DNA from: Auanema rhodensis
Lineage: Eukaryota; Nematoda; Chromadorea; Rhabditida; Rhabditidae
Length of the DNA: 64,000 nt
Direction: 5' to 3'
Assembly: GCA_964057225.1 (NCBI GenBank)
Contig: OZ059895.1
Location: 21,462,688 to 21,526,687, forward strand
Position numbers and translations under genes: made by a program
In this document: in pieces, positions 1 to 9,125 of the stretch
How positions within the stretch are numbered: the first letter of the stretch is position 1
How the letters are laid out: each line of letters opens with the position of its first letter
Notes under the pieces: generated by a model
What the model saw: the letters and a program-made list of their open reading frames with translations, nothing else
What the model was told of the DNA's origin: nothing
Database searches by the model: none

Positions 1-22
1 AACGATCATAACTAATTTTTGT

Positions 23-39
23 ATTGAGCGTTTCTCAAT
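23..39. other. Hairpin, 6-bp stem ATTGAG/CTCAAT, 5-nt loop
   Basis: Arms are 23-28 and 34-39, with loop 'cgttt'. The perfect stem exists only in monomers carrying 'gtattgagcg' (starts 1, 352, 703 and 42783). The commoner 'gtattaagcg' state leaves one mismatch and the 'ctataaagcg' state leaves two, so most of the array has lost this dyad. Confidence 0.75.
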
Positions 40-62
40 GTAGTATAGTGCATTCGATGCGG

Positions 63-113
63 ATTTTTAAGCTGCGTCGATCTGTGTTATCAGATTTGCG
101 CTAGCTTAAAAAT
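63..113. other. Compound inverted repeat: 11-bp outer stem with nested inner stem
   Basis: The outer arms 63-73 and 103-113 are exact reverse complements (11 bp, core TTTTTAAGCT/AGCTTAAAAA). With base 102 bulged, GCG (74-76) can also pair with CGC (99-101). Inside sits ATCTG (80-84) / CAGAT (91-95) around a 6-nt loop. The same arrangement recurs in nearly every monomer. The frequent change at 89 (a to c) falls in the inner loop. The 'gagct' change at 69 turns one outer pair into a mismatch (G:T in a folded strand). Private breaks occur near 27808, 37277 and 44266. Whether it extrudes as a cruciform or folds in a transcript is unknown. Confidence 0.85.
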
Positions 114-130
114 GCACCGAGATATCAACT

Positions 131-152
131 GATATAAGTTCACACTTATATC
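131..152. other. Perfect hairpin, 9-bp stem, 4-nt loop
   Basis: GATATAAGT (131-139) and ACTTATATC (144-152) are exact reverse complements around the loop 'tcac'. The hairpin recurs in almost all monomers. Loop-only changes are 'ccac' (near 20135, 24694 and 26798), 'tcaa' (near 24346) and 'tctt' (near 34861 and 38364). Stem changes are 'gaaataagt' (near 35203, 38706 and 61147) and 'acgcttata' (near 41872). Both kinds occur, so I do not claim selection on pairing. Confidence 0.88.
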
Positions 153-180
153 CTCAATTTTCACCCTGAAGAATTAATTT

Positions 181-197
181 TTTCGTTGAATAACATT
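181..197 (+). other. Partial CENP-B-box-like 17-mer
   Basis: The mammalian CENP-B box has the essential bases nTTCGnnnnAnnCGGGn. At this place the monomer matches the left half (TTCG and the central A) and the first eight positions of the full consensus, but it lacks the CGGG half. That is 10 of 17 consensus positions and 5 of 9 essential ones. The TTCG is nearly invariant across monomers, with exceptions near 25438 and 31750. Such half matches are common by chance and by convergence in AT-rich satellites, so binding by a CENP-B-like protein is speculative. Confidence 0.25.
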
Positions 198-228
198 GTC
201 CATCGTCTTTGCCTTGAGAAAAGGAATC

Positions 229-295
229 TAAAAACATCTACTTTTTGCTAAATTATTTTGAAATTTTTCGAAAAAATTTTTGTCAAAATGTTTTT
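229..295. other. Clustered A/T tracts with near-palindromic TTTTTCGAAAAA core
   Basis: Runs of four to six A or T occur at about 230-234, 242-246, 264-268, 271-276, 277-281, 285-288 and 291-295, several spaced by one or two helical turns. The centre TTTTTCGAAAAA (264-275) is a 12-bp palindrome. It is broken in class G and D2 monomers, which read 'tttctcg'. Clustered A-tracts of this kind are known to curve DNA and are common in satellites. Curvature here is inferred, not measured. Confidence 0.55.
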
Positions 296-302
296 GGAAG
301 CA

Positions 303-330
303 ATGTTGAGTGTACATGGAAACTCAACAT
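303..330. other. Hairpin, 9-bp stem ATGTTGAGT/ACTCAACAT, 10-nt loop
   Basis: Arms are 303-311 and 322-330, exact reverse complements around 'gtacatggaa'. An alternative, mutually exclusive pairing joins AGTGTA inside this dyad with TACACT just after it. The segment is among the least variable of the monomer. Exceptions include 'gcaattttgag' near 2407 and 4161, 'gtatatgg' near 24868, and 'gaagctatg' in the monomer at 41730. Confidence 0.85.
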
Positions 331-1053
331 ACACTAATGCATCATTTTTCAAACGATCATAACTAATTTTTGTATTGAGCGTTTCTCAATGTAGTATAGT
401 GCATTCGATGCGGATTTTTAAGCTGCGTCGATCTGTGTTATCAGATTTGCGCTAGCTTAAAAATGCACCGAGATATCAACTGATATAAGTTCACACTTAT
501 ATCCTCGATTTTCACCCTGAAGAATTAATTTTTTCGTTGAATAACATTGTCCATCGTCTTTGCCTTGAAAGAAGGAATCTAAAAACATCTCCTTTTTGCT
601 AAATTATTTTGAAATTTTTCGAAAAAATTTTTGTCAAAATGTTTTTGGAAGCAATGTTGAGTGTACATGGAAACTCAACATACACTAATGCATCATTTTT
701 CAAACGATCATAACTAATTTTTGTATTGAGCGTTTCTCAATGTAGTATAGTGCATTCGATGCGGATTTTTAAGCTGCGTCGATCTGTGTTATCAGATTTG
801 CGCTAGCTTAAAAATGCACCGAGATATCAACTGATATAAGTTCACACTTATATCCTCGATTTTCACCCTGAAGAATTAATTTTTTCGTTGAATAACATTG
901 TCCATCGTCTTTGCCTTGAAAAAAGGAATCTAAAAACATCTACTTTTTGCTAAATTATTTCGAAATTTTTCGAAAAAATTTTTGTCAAAATGTTTTTGGA
1001 AGCAATGTTGAGTGTACATGGAAACTCAACATACACTAATGCATCATTTTTCA

Positions 1054-2807
1054 AACGATCATAACTAATTTTTGTATTAAGCGTTTCTCAATGTAGTATA
1101 GTGCATTCGATGCGGATTTTTAAGCTGCGTCGATCTGTGTTATCAGATTTGCGCTAGCTTAAAAATGCACCGAGATATCAACTGATATAAGTTCACACTT
1201 ATATCCTCAATTTTCACCCTGAAGAATTAATTTTTTCGTTGAATAACATTGTCCATCGTCTTTGCCTTGAAAAAAGGAATCTAAAAACATCTACTTTTTG
1301 CTAAATTATTTTGAAATTTTTCGAAAAAATTTTTGTCAAAATGTTTTTGGAAGCAATGTTGAGTGTACATGGAAACTCAACATACACTAATGCATAATTT
1401 TTCAAACGATCATAACTAATTTTTGTATTAAGCGTTTCTCAATGTAGTATAGTGCATTCGATGCGGATTTTTAAGCTGCGTCGATCTGTGTTATCAGATT
1501 TGCGCTAGCTTAAAAATGCACCGAGATATCAACTGATATAAGTTCACACTTATATCCTCGATTTTCAACCTGAAGAATTAATTTTTTCGTTGAATAACAT
1601 TGTCCATCGTCTTTGCCTTGAAAAAAGGAATCTAAAAACATCTACTTTTTGCTAGATTATATTGAAATTTTTCGAAAAAATTTTTGTCAAAATGTTTTTG
1701 GAAGCAATGTTGAGTGTACATGGAAACTCAACATACACTAATGCATAATTTTTCAAACGATCATAACTAATTTTTGTATTAAGCGTTTCTCAATGTAGTA
1801 TAGTGCATTCGATGCGGATTTTTAAGCTGCGTCGATCTGTGTTATCAGATTTGCGCTAGCTTAAAAATGCACCGAGATATCAACTGATATAAGTTCACAC
1901 TTATATCCTCGATTTTCAACCTGAAGAATTAATTTTTTCGTTGAATAACATTGTCCATCGTCTTTGCCTCGAAAAAAGGAATCTAAAAACATCTACTTTT
2001 TGCTAGATTATATTGAAATTTTTCGAAAAAATTTTTGTCAAAATGTTTTTGGAAGCAATGTTGAGTGTACATGGAAACTCAACATACACTAATGCATAAT
2101 TTTTCAAACGATCATAACTAATTTTTGTATTAAGCGTTTCTCAATGTAGTATAGTGCATTCGATGCGGATTTTTAAGCTGCGTCGATCTGTGTTATCAGA
2201 TTTGCGCTAGCTTAAAAATGCACCGAGATATCAACTGATATAAGTTCACACTTATATCCTCGATTTTCAACCTGAAGAATTAATTTTTTCGTTGAATAAC
2301 ATTGTCCATCGTCTTTGCCTTGAAAAAAGGAATCTAAAAACATCTACTTTTGCTAGATTATTTCGAAATTTCTCGAAAAAATTTTTGTCAAAATGTTTTT
2401 GGAAGCAATTTTGAGTGTACATGGAAACTCAACATACACTAATGCATAATTTTTCAAACGATCATAACTAATTTTTGTATTAAGCGTTTCTCAATGTAGT
2501 ATAGTGCATTCGATGCGGATTTTTAAGCTGCGTCGATCTGTGTTATCAGATTTGCGCTAGCTTAAAAATGCACCGAGATATCAACTGATATAAGTTCACA
2601 CTTATATCCTCGATTTTCACCCTGAAGAATTAATTTTTTCGTTGAATAACATTGTCCATCGTCTTTGCCTTGAAAAAAGGAATCTAAAAACATCTACTTT
2701 TTGCTAAATTATTTCGAAATTTTTCGAAAAAATTTTTGTCAAAATGTTTTTGGAAGCAATGTTGAGTGTACATGGAAACTCAACATACACTAATGCATCA
2801 TTTTTCA
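1054..2807 (+). repeat. Five-monomer higher-order unit, copy 1 (A-J-J-J'-A)
   Basis: Monomer starts are 1054, 1405, 1756, 2107 and 2457. The order is class A with 'cctcaatt'; J; J with 'cctcgaaaa'; a 350-bp monomer with 'atttcgaaatttctcg' and 'gcaattttgag'; then A. The first four recur in the same order in the next unit, 1754 bases later, including the rare 'gcaattttgag' change. That shows block duplication rather than independent mutation. Confidence 0.85.
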
Positions 2808-4560
2808 AACGATCATAACTAATTTTTGTATTAAGCGTTTCTCAATGTAGTATAGTGCATTCGATGCGGATTTTTAAGCTGCGTCGATCTGTGTTATCAG
2901 ATTTGCGCTAGCTTAAAAATGCACCGAGATATCAACTGATATAAGTTCACACTTATATCCTCAATTTTCACCCTGAAGAATTAATTTTTTCGTTGAATAA
3001 CATTGTCCATCGTCTTTGCCTTGAAAAAAGGAATCTAAAAACATCTACTTTTTGCTAAATTATTTTGAAATTTTTCGAAAAAATTTTTGTCAAAATGTTT
3101 TTGGAAGCAATGTTGAGTGTACATGGAAACTCAACATACACTAATGCATAATTTTTCAAACGATCATAACTAATTTTTGTATTAAGCGTTTCTCAATGTA
3201 GTATAGTGCATTCGATGCGGATTTTTAAGCTGCGTCGATCTGTGTTATCAGATTTGCGCTAGCTTAAAAATGCACCGAGATATCAACTGATATAAGTTCA
3301 CACTTATATCCTCGATTTTCAACCTGAAGAATTAATTTTTTCGTTGAATAACATTGTCCATCGTCTTTGCCTTGAAAAAAGGAATCTAAAAACATCTACT
3401 TTTTGCTAGATTATATTGAAATTTTTCGAAAAAATTTTTGTCAAAATGTTTTTGGAAGCAATGTTGAGTGTACATGGAAACTCAACATACACTAATGCAT
3501 AATTTTTCAAACGATCATAACTAATTTTTGTATTAAGCGTTTCTCAATGTAGTATAGTGCATTCGATGCGGATTTTTAAGCTGCGTCGATCTGTGTTATC
3601 AGATTTGCGCTAGCTTAAAAATGCACCGAGATATCAACTGATATAAGTTCACACTTATATCCTCGATTTTCAACCTGAAGAATTAATTTTTTCGTTGAAT
3701 AACATTGTCCATCGTCTTTGCCTCGAAAAAAGAAATCTAAAAACATCTACTTTTTGCTAGATTATATTGAAATTTTTCGAAAAAATTTTTGTCAAAATGT
3801 TTTTGGAAGCAATGTTGAGTGTACATGGAAACTCAACATACACTAATGCATAATTTTTCAAACGATCATAACTAATTTTTGTATTAAGCGTTTCTCAATG
3901 TAGTATAGTGCATTCGATGCGGATTTTTAAGCTGCGTCGATCTGTGTTATCAGATTTGCGCTAGCTTAAAAATGCACCGAGATATCAACTGATATAAGTT
4001 CACACTTATATCCTCGATTTTCAACCTGAAGAATTAATTTTTTCGTTGAATAACATTGTCCATCGTCTTTGCCTTGAAAAAAGGAATCTAAAAACATCTA
4101 CTTTTGCTAGATTATTTCGAAATTTCTCGAAAAAATTTTTGTCAAAATGTTTTTGGAAGCAATTTTGAGTGTACATGGAAACTCAACATACACTAATGCA
4201 TAATTTTTCAAACGATCATAACTAATTTTTGTATTAAGCGTTTCTCAATGTAGTATAGTGCATTCGATGCGGATTTTTAAGCTGCGTCGATCTGTGTTCT
4301 CAGATTTGCGCTAGCTTAAAAATGCACCGAGATATCAACTGATATAAGTTCACACTTATATCCTCGATTTTCACCCTGAAGAATTGATTTTTTCGTTGAA
4401 TAACATTGTCCATCGTCTCTGCCTTGAAAAAAGGAATCTAAAAACATCTACTTTTGCTAGATTATTTTGAAATTTCTCGAAAAAATTTTTGTCAAAATGT
4501 TTTTGGAAGCAATGTTGAGTGTACATGGAAACTCAACATACACTAATGCATAATTTTTCA
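2808..4560 (+). repeat. Five-monomer higher-order unit, copy 2
   Basis: Starts are 2808, 3159, 3510, 3861 and 4211. The first four match the unit at 1054-2456 in order and in diagnostic sites. The third has 'agaaatc' where copy 1 has 'aggaatc'. The fifth monomer (4211) is not the A class of copy 1 but a G-like monomer with 'gttctcag' and a private 'gtctctgcc', so the repeat is broken at that point. Confidence 0.82.
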
Positions 4561-7016
4561 AACGATCATAACTAATTTTTGTATTAAGCGTTTCTCAATG
4601 TAGTATAGTGCATTCGATGCGGATTTTTAAGCTGCGTCGATCTGTGTTATCAGATTTGCGCTAGCTTAAAAATGCACCGAGATATCAACTGATATAAGTT
4701 CACACTTATATCCTCGATTTTCAACCTGAAGAATTAATTTTTTCGTTGAATAACATTGTCCATCGTCTTTGCCTTGAAAAAAGGAATCTAAAAACATCTA
4801 CTTTTTGCTAGATTATATTGAAATTTTTCGAAAAAATTTTTGTCAAAATGTTTTTGGAAGCAATGTTGAGTGTACATGGAAACTCAACATACACTAATGC
4901 ATAATTTTTCAAACGATCATAACTAATTTGTCTATAAAGCGTTTCTCAATGTAGTATAGTGCATTCGATGCGGATTTTTAAGCTGCGTCGATCTGTGTTC
5001 TCAGATTTGCGCTAGCTTAAAAATGCACCGAGATATCAACTGATATAAGTTCACACTTATATCCTCGATTTTCACCCTGAAGAATTAATTTTTTCGTTGA
5101 ATAACATTGTCCATCGTCTTTGCCTTAAAAAAAGGAATCTAAAAACATCTACTTTTTGATAAATTATTTTAAAATTTCTCGAAAAAATTTTTGTCAAAAT
5201 GTTTTTGGAAGCAATGTTGAGTGTACATGGAAACTCAACATACACTAATGCATAATTTTTCAAACGATCATAACTAATTTTTGTATTAAGCGTTTCTCAA
5301 TGTAGTATAGTGCATTCGATGCGGATTTTTAAGCTGCGTCGATCTGTGTTATCAGATTTGCGCTAGCTTAAAAATGCACCGAGATATCAACTGATATAAG
5401 TTCACACTTATATCCTCGATTTTCAACCTGAAGAATTAATTTTTTCGTTGAATAACATTGTCCATCGTCTTTGCCTCGAAAAAAGGAATCTAAAAACATC
5501 TACTTTTTGCTAGATTATATTGAAATTTTTCGAAAAAATTTTTGTCAAAATGTTTTTGGAAGCAATGTTGAGTGTACATGGAAACTCAACATACACTAAT
5601 GCATAATTTTTCAAACGATCATAACTAATTTTTGTATTAAGCGTTTCTCAATGTAGTATAGTGCATTCGATGCGGATTTTTAAGCTGCGTCGATCTGTGT
5701 TATCAGATTTGCGCTAGCTTAAAAATGCACCGAGATATCAACTGATATAAGTTCACACTTATATCCTCGATTTTCACCCTGAAGAATTGATTTTTTCGTT
5801 GAATAACATTGTCCATCGTCTTTGCCTTGAAAAAAGGAATCTGAAAACATCTACTTTTGCTAGATTATTTTGAAATTTCTCGAAAAAATTTTTGTCAAAA
5901 TGTTTTTGGAAGCAATGTTGAGTGTACATGGAAACTCAACATACACTAATGCATCATTTTTCAAACGATCATAACTAATTTTTCTATAAAGCGTTTCTCA
6001 ATGTAGTATAGTGCATTCGATGCGGATTTTTAAGCTGCGTCGATCTGTGTTATCAGATTTGCGCTAGCTTAAAAATGCACCGAGATATCAACTGATATAA
6101 GTTCACACTTATATCCTCGATTTTCACCCTGAAGAATTAATTTTTTCGTTGAATAACATTGTCCATCGTCTTTGCCTTGAAAAAATGAATCTAAAAACAT
6201 CTACTTTTTGCTAGATTATATTGAAATTTTTCGAAAAAATTTTTGTCAAAATGTTTTTGGAAGCAATGTTGAGTGTACATGGAAACTCAACATACACTAA
6301 TGCATAATTTTTCAAACGATCATAACTAATTTTTGTATTAAGCGTTTCTCAATGTAGTATAGTGCATTCGATGCGGATTTTTAAGCTGCGTCGATCTGTG
6401 TTATCAGATTTGCGCTAGTTTAAAAATGCACCGAGATATCAACTGATATAAGTTCACACTTATATCCTCGATTTTCAACCTGAAGAATTAATTTTTTCGT
6501 TGAATAACATTGTCCATCGTCTTTGCCTCGAAAAAAGGAATCTAAAAACATCTACTTTTTGCTAGATTATATTGAAATTTTTCGAAAAAATTTTTGTCAA
6601 AATGTTTTTGGAAGCAATGTTGAGTGTACATGGAAACTCAACATACACTAATGCATAATTTTTCAAACGATCATAACTAATTTTTCTATGAAGCGTTTCT
6701 CAATGTAGTATAGTGCATTCGATGCGGATTTTTAAGCTGCGTCGATCTGTGTTCTCAGATTTGCGCTAGCTTAAAAATGCACCGAGATATCAACTGATAT
6801 AAGTTCACACTTATATCCTCGATTTTCACCCTGAAGAATTAATTTTTTCGTTGAATAACATTGTCCATCGTCTTTGCCTTGAAAAAAGGAATCTAAAAAC
6901 ATCTACTTTTTGATAAATTATTTTAAAATTTTTCGAAAAAATTTTTGTCAAAATGTTTTTGGAAGCAATGTTGAGTGTACATGGAAACTCAACATACACT
7001 AATGCATCATTTTTCA
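4561..7016 (+). repeat. Mixed J/G/D monomers
   Basis: Seven monomers start at 4561 (J), 4912 (D2, with unusual 'aatttgtctataaag'), 5263 (J with 'cctcgaaa'), 5614 (G with 'aatctgaaaac'), 5964 ('aaaaatgaatc' plus J end), 6315 (J with 'gctagtttaaa') and 6666 (D1 with 'ctatgaagcg'). No clear higher-order order is visible. This is where the A/J classes of the left edge give way to the G, D and Q classes. Confidence 0.8.
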
Positions 7017-9125
7017 AACGATCATAACTAATTTTTCTATAAAGCGTTTCTCAATGTAGTATAGTGCATTCGATGCGGATTTTTAAGCTGCGTCGATCTG
7101 TGTTCTCAGATTTGCGCTAGCTTAAAAATGCACCGAGATATCAACTGATATAAGTTCACACTTATATCCTCGATTTTCACCCTGAAGAATTAATTTTTTC
7201 GTTGAATAACATTGTCCATCGTCTTTGCCTTAAAAAAAGGAATTTAAAAACATCTACTTTTTGATAAATTATTTTAAAATTTCTCGAAAAAATTTTTGTC
7301 AAAATGTTTTTGGAAGCAATGTTGAGTGTACATGGAAACTCAACATACACTAATGCATAATTTTTCAAACGATCATAACTAATTTTTGTATTAAGCGTTT
7401 CTCAATGTAGTATAGTGCATTCGATGCGGATTTTTAAGCTGCGTCGATCTGTGTTATCAGATTTGCGCTTGCGCTAGCTTAAAAATGCACCGAGATATCA
7501 ACTGATATAAGTTCACACTTATATCCTCGATTTTCACCCTGAAGAATTAATTTTTTCGTTGAATAACATTGTCCATCGTCTTTGCCTTAAAAAAAGGAAT
7601 CTAAAAACATCTACTTTTGCTAGATTATTTTGAAATTTCTCGAAAAAATTTTTGTCAAAATGTTTTTGGAAGCAATGTTGAGTGTACATGGAAACTCAAC
7701 ATACACTAATGCATAATTTTTCAAACGATCATAACTAATTTTTCTATAAAGCGTTTCTCAATGTAGTATAGTGCATTCGATGCGGATTTTTAAGCTGCGT
7801 CGATCTGTGTTCTCAGATTTGCGCTAGCTTAAAAATGCACCGAGATATCAACTGATATAAGTTCACACTTATATCTTCGATTTTCACCCTGAAGAATTAA
7901 TTTTTTCGTTGAATAACATTGTCCATCGACTTTGCCTTAAAAAAAGGAATCTAAAAACATCTACTTTTTGATAAATTATTTTAAAATTTCTCGAAAAAAT
8001 TTTTGTCAAAATGTTTTTGGAAGCAATGTTGAGTGTACATGGAAACTCAACATACACTAATGCATAATTTTTCAAACGTTCATAACTAATTTTTGTATTA
8101 AGCGTTTCTCAATGTAGTATAGTGCATTCGATGCGGATTTTTAAGCTGCGTCGATCTGTGTTATCAGATTTGCGCTAGCTTAAAAATGCACCGAGATATC
8201 AACTGATATAAGTTCACACTTATATCCTCGATTTTCACCCTGAAGAATTGATTTTTTCGTTGAATAACATTGTCCATCGTCTTTGCCTTGAAAAAAGGAA
8301 TCTGAAAACATCTACTTTTGCTAGATTATTTTGAAATTTCTCGAAAAAATTTTTGTCAAAATGTTTTTGGAAGCAATGTTGAGTGTACATGGAAACTCAA
8401 CATACACTAATGCATCATTTTTCAAACGATCATAACTAATTTTTCTATAAAGCGTTTCTCAATGTAGTATAGTGCATTCGATGCGGATTTTTAAGCTGCG
8501 TCGATCTGTGTTATCAGATTTGCGCTAGCTTAAAAATGCACCGAGATATCAACTGATATAAGTTCACACTTATATCCTCGATTTTCACCCTGAAGAATTG
8601 ATTTTTTCGTTGAATAACATTGTCCATCGTCTTTGCCTTGAAAAAAGGAATCTGAAAACATCTACTTTTGCTAGATTATTTTGAAATTTCTCGAAAAAAT
8701 TTTTGTCAAAATGTTTTTGGAAGCAATGTTGAGTGTACATGGAAACTCAACATACACTAATGCATAATTTTTCAAACGATCATAACTAATTTTTCTATAA
8801 AGCGTTTCTCAATGTAGTATAGTGCATTCGATGCGGATTTTTAAGCTGCGTCGATCTGTGTTATCAGATTTGCGCTAGCTTAAAAATGCACCGAGATATC
8901 AACTGATATAAGTTCACACTTATATCCTCGATTTTCACCCTGAAGAATTAATTTTTTCGTTGAATAACAATGTCCATCGTCTTTGCCTTGAAAAAAGGAA
9001 TCTAAAAACATCTACTTTTTGCTAAATTATATTGAAATTTTTCGAAAAAATTTTTGTCAAAATGTTTTTGGAAGCAATGTTGAGTGTACATGGAAACTCA
9101 ACATACACTAATGCATCATTTTTCA
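7017..9125 (+). repeat. Six-monomer block carrying the 6-bp insertion, copy 1
   Basis: Monomers start at 7017 (D2), 7368 (356 bp, with the TGCGCT duplication), 7724 (D2 with 'atatcttcg' and 'catcgacttt'), 8075 (G starting 'aacgttcat'), 8425 (G with 'aatctgaaaac') and 8775 (Q). The same six, with the same rare markers, recur exactly 4913 bases downstream at 11930-14038. The first monomer has its own 'gaatttaaaa', absent from the second copy. Confidence 0.9.
7464..7475 (+). repeat. 6-bp tandem duplication TGCGCT x2 inside a monomer
   Basis: All other monomers have a single TGCGCT before AGC here. This one has two, lengthening it to 356 bp. The only other occurrence is at 12377-12388, 4913 bases away. 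It lies in the loop-side arm of the compound inverted repeat. Replication slippage is the simplest origin, and the pair marks common descent of the two blocks. Confidence 0.95.

Larger units (their letters stand above)
1..351 (+). repeat. Reference satellite monomer (class A)
   Basis: Used here as the coordinate frame for all monomers. It holds 57 C and 54 G in 351 bases and 11 CpG. Across the array, sites that change repeatedly are 21-27, 69, 89, 156, 164, 176, 196, 216, 242-268 and 343. The stretches 28-68, 90-155 and 269-342 carry only scattered private changes. It has recognisable palindromic sites GCTAGC (100-105), GATATC (121-126) and ATGCAT (337-342), which recur in nearly every copy and would give a ladder on restriction digestion. 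This copy has 'gtattgagcg' at 21-30, a state found only in the first three monomers and at 42783. Confidence 0.97.
1..1053 (+). repeat. Three class A monomers with the 'gtattgagcg' state
   Basis: Monomers at 1, 352 and 703 share 'gtattgagcg', 'ctaaattattt' and the 'gcatcatt' end. Private differences are 'ttgagaaaagg' in the first, 'ttgaaagaagg' and 'catctcctttt' in the second, and 'atttcgaaa' in the third. They form the left edge of what is visible and are less like the G, Q and D classes than later monomers. The array clearly continues to the left. Confidence 0.9.

Noticed and set aside
131-152. Selection for pairing in the 9-bp hairpin, because several variants fall in its loop.
   Set aside because: Stem-breaking variants ('gaaataagt' three times, 'acgcttata' once) are about as common as loop variants once duplicated blocks are counted once, and no compensatory change was seen.
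181-197. A true CENP-B box.
   Set aside because: The CGGG half that is essential for binding in mammals is absent, so I list it only as a partial resemblance.
168-216. CTGAAGA, fitting the CUGANGA box of a hammerhead ribozyme, a motif known from some animal satellites.
   Set aside because: The following bases cannot form a stem II leading to the required GAAA box. The nearest GAAA, in 'ccttgaaaa', lies too far away and its flanks do not pair. I found no hammerhead core on the other strand by eye.
205-225. Short CCTT-GAAAA-AAGG hairpin followed by A/T runs as a transcription terminator.
   Set aside because: The stem is only 4 bp, it is present in every monomer with no gene upstream, and the sequence is eukaryotic-type satellite. 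It is not credible as an intrinsic terminator.
5072-5263. A 63-codon minus-strand open frame, repeated in 52 of 182 monomers (other examples 6826-7017, 19455-19646, 62229-62420), as a possible small protein gene.
   Set aside because: It needs a TTG start, and its only in-frame ATG lies about 11 codons from the end. It is open only in D-class monomers: class G closes it by a 1-bp deletion, class Q by a TAG, and the 'tgtctatcg' copies by another TAG. Differences between open copies mostly change residues (Y/D at 4, K/R near 29, L/S near 46), showing no protein-level constraint. It is a by-product of the repeat.
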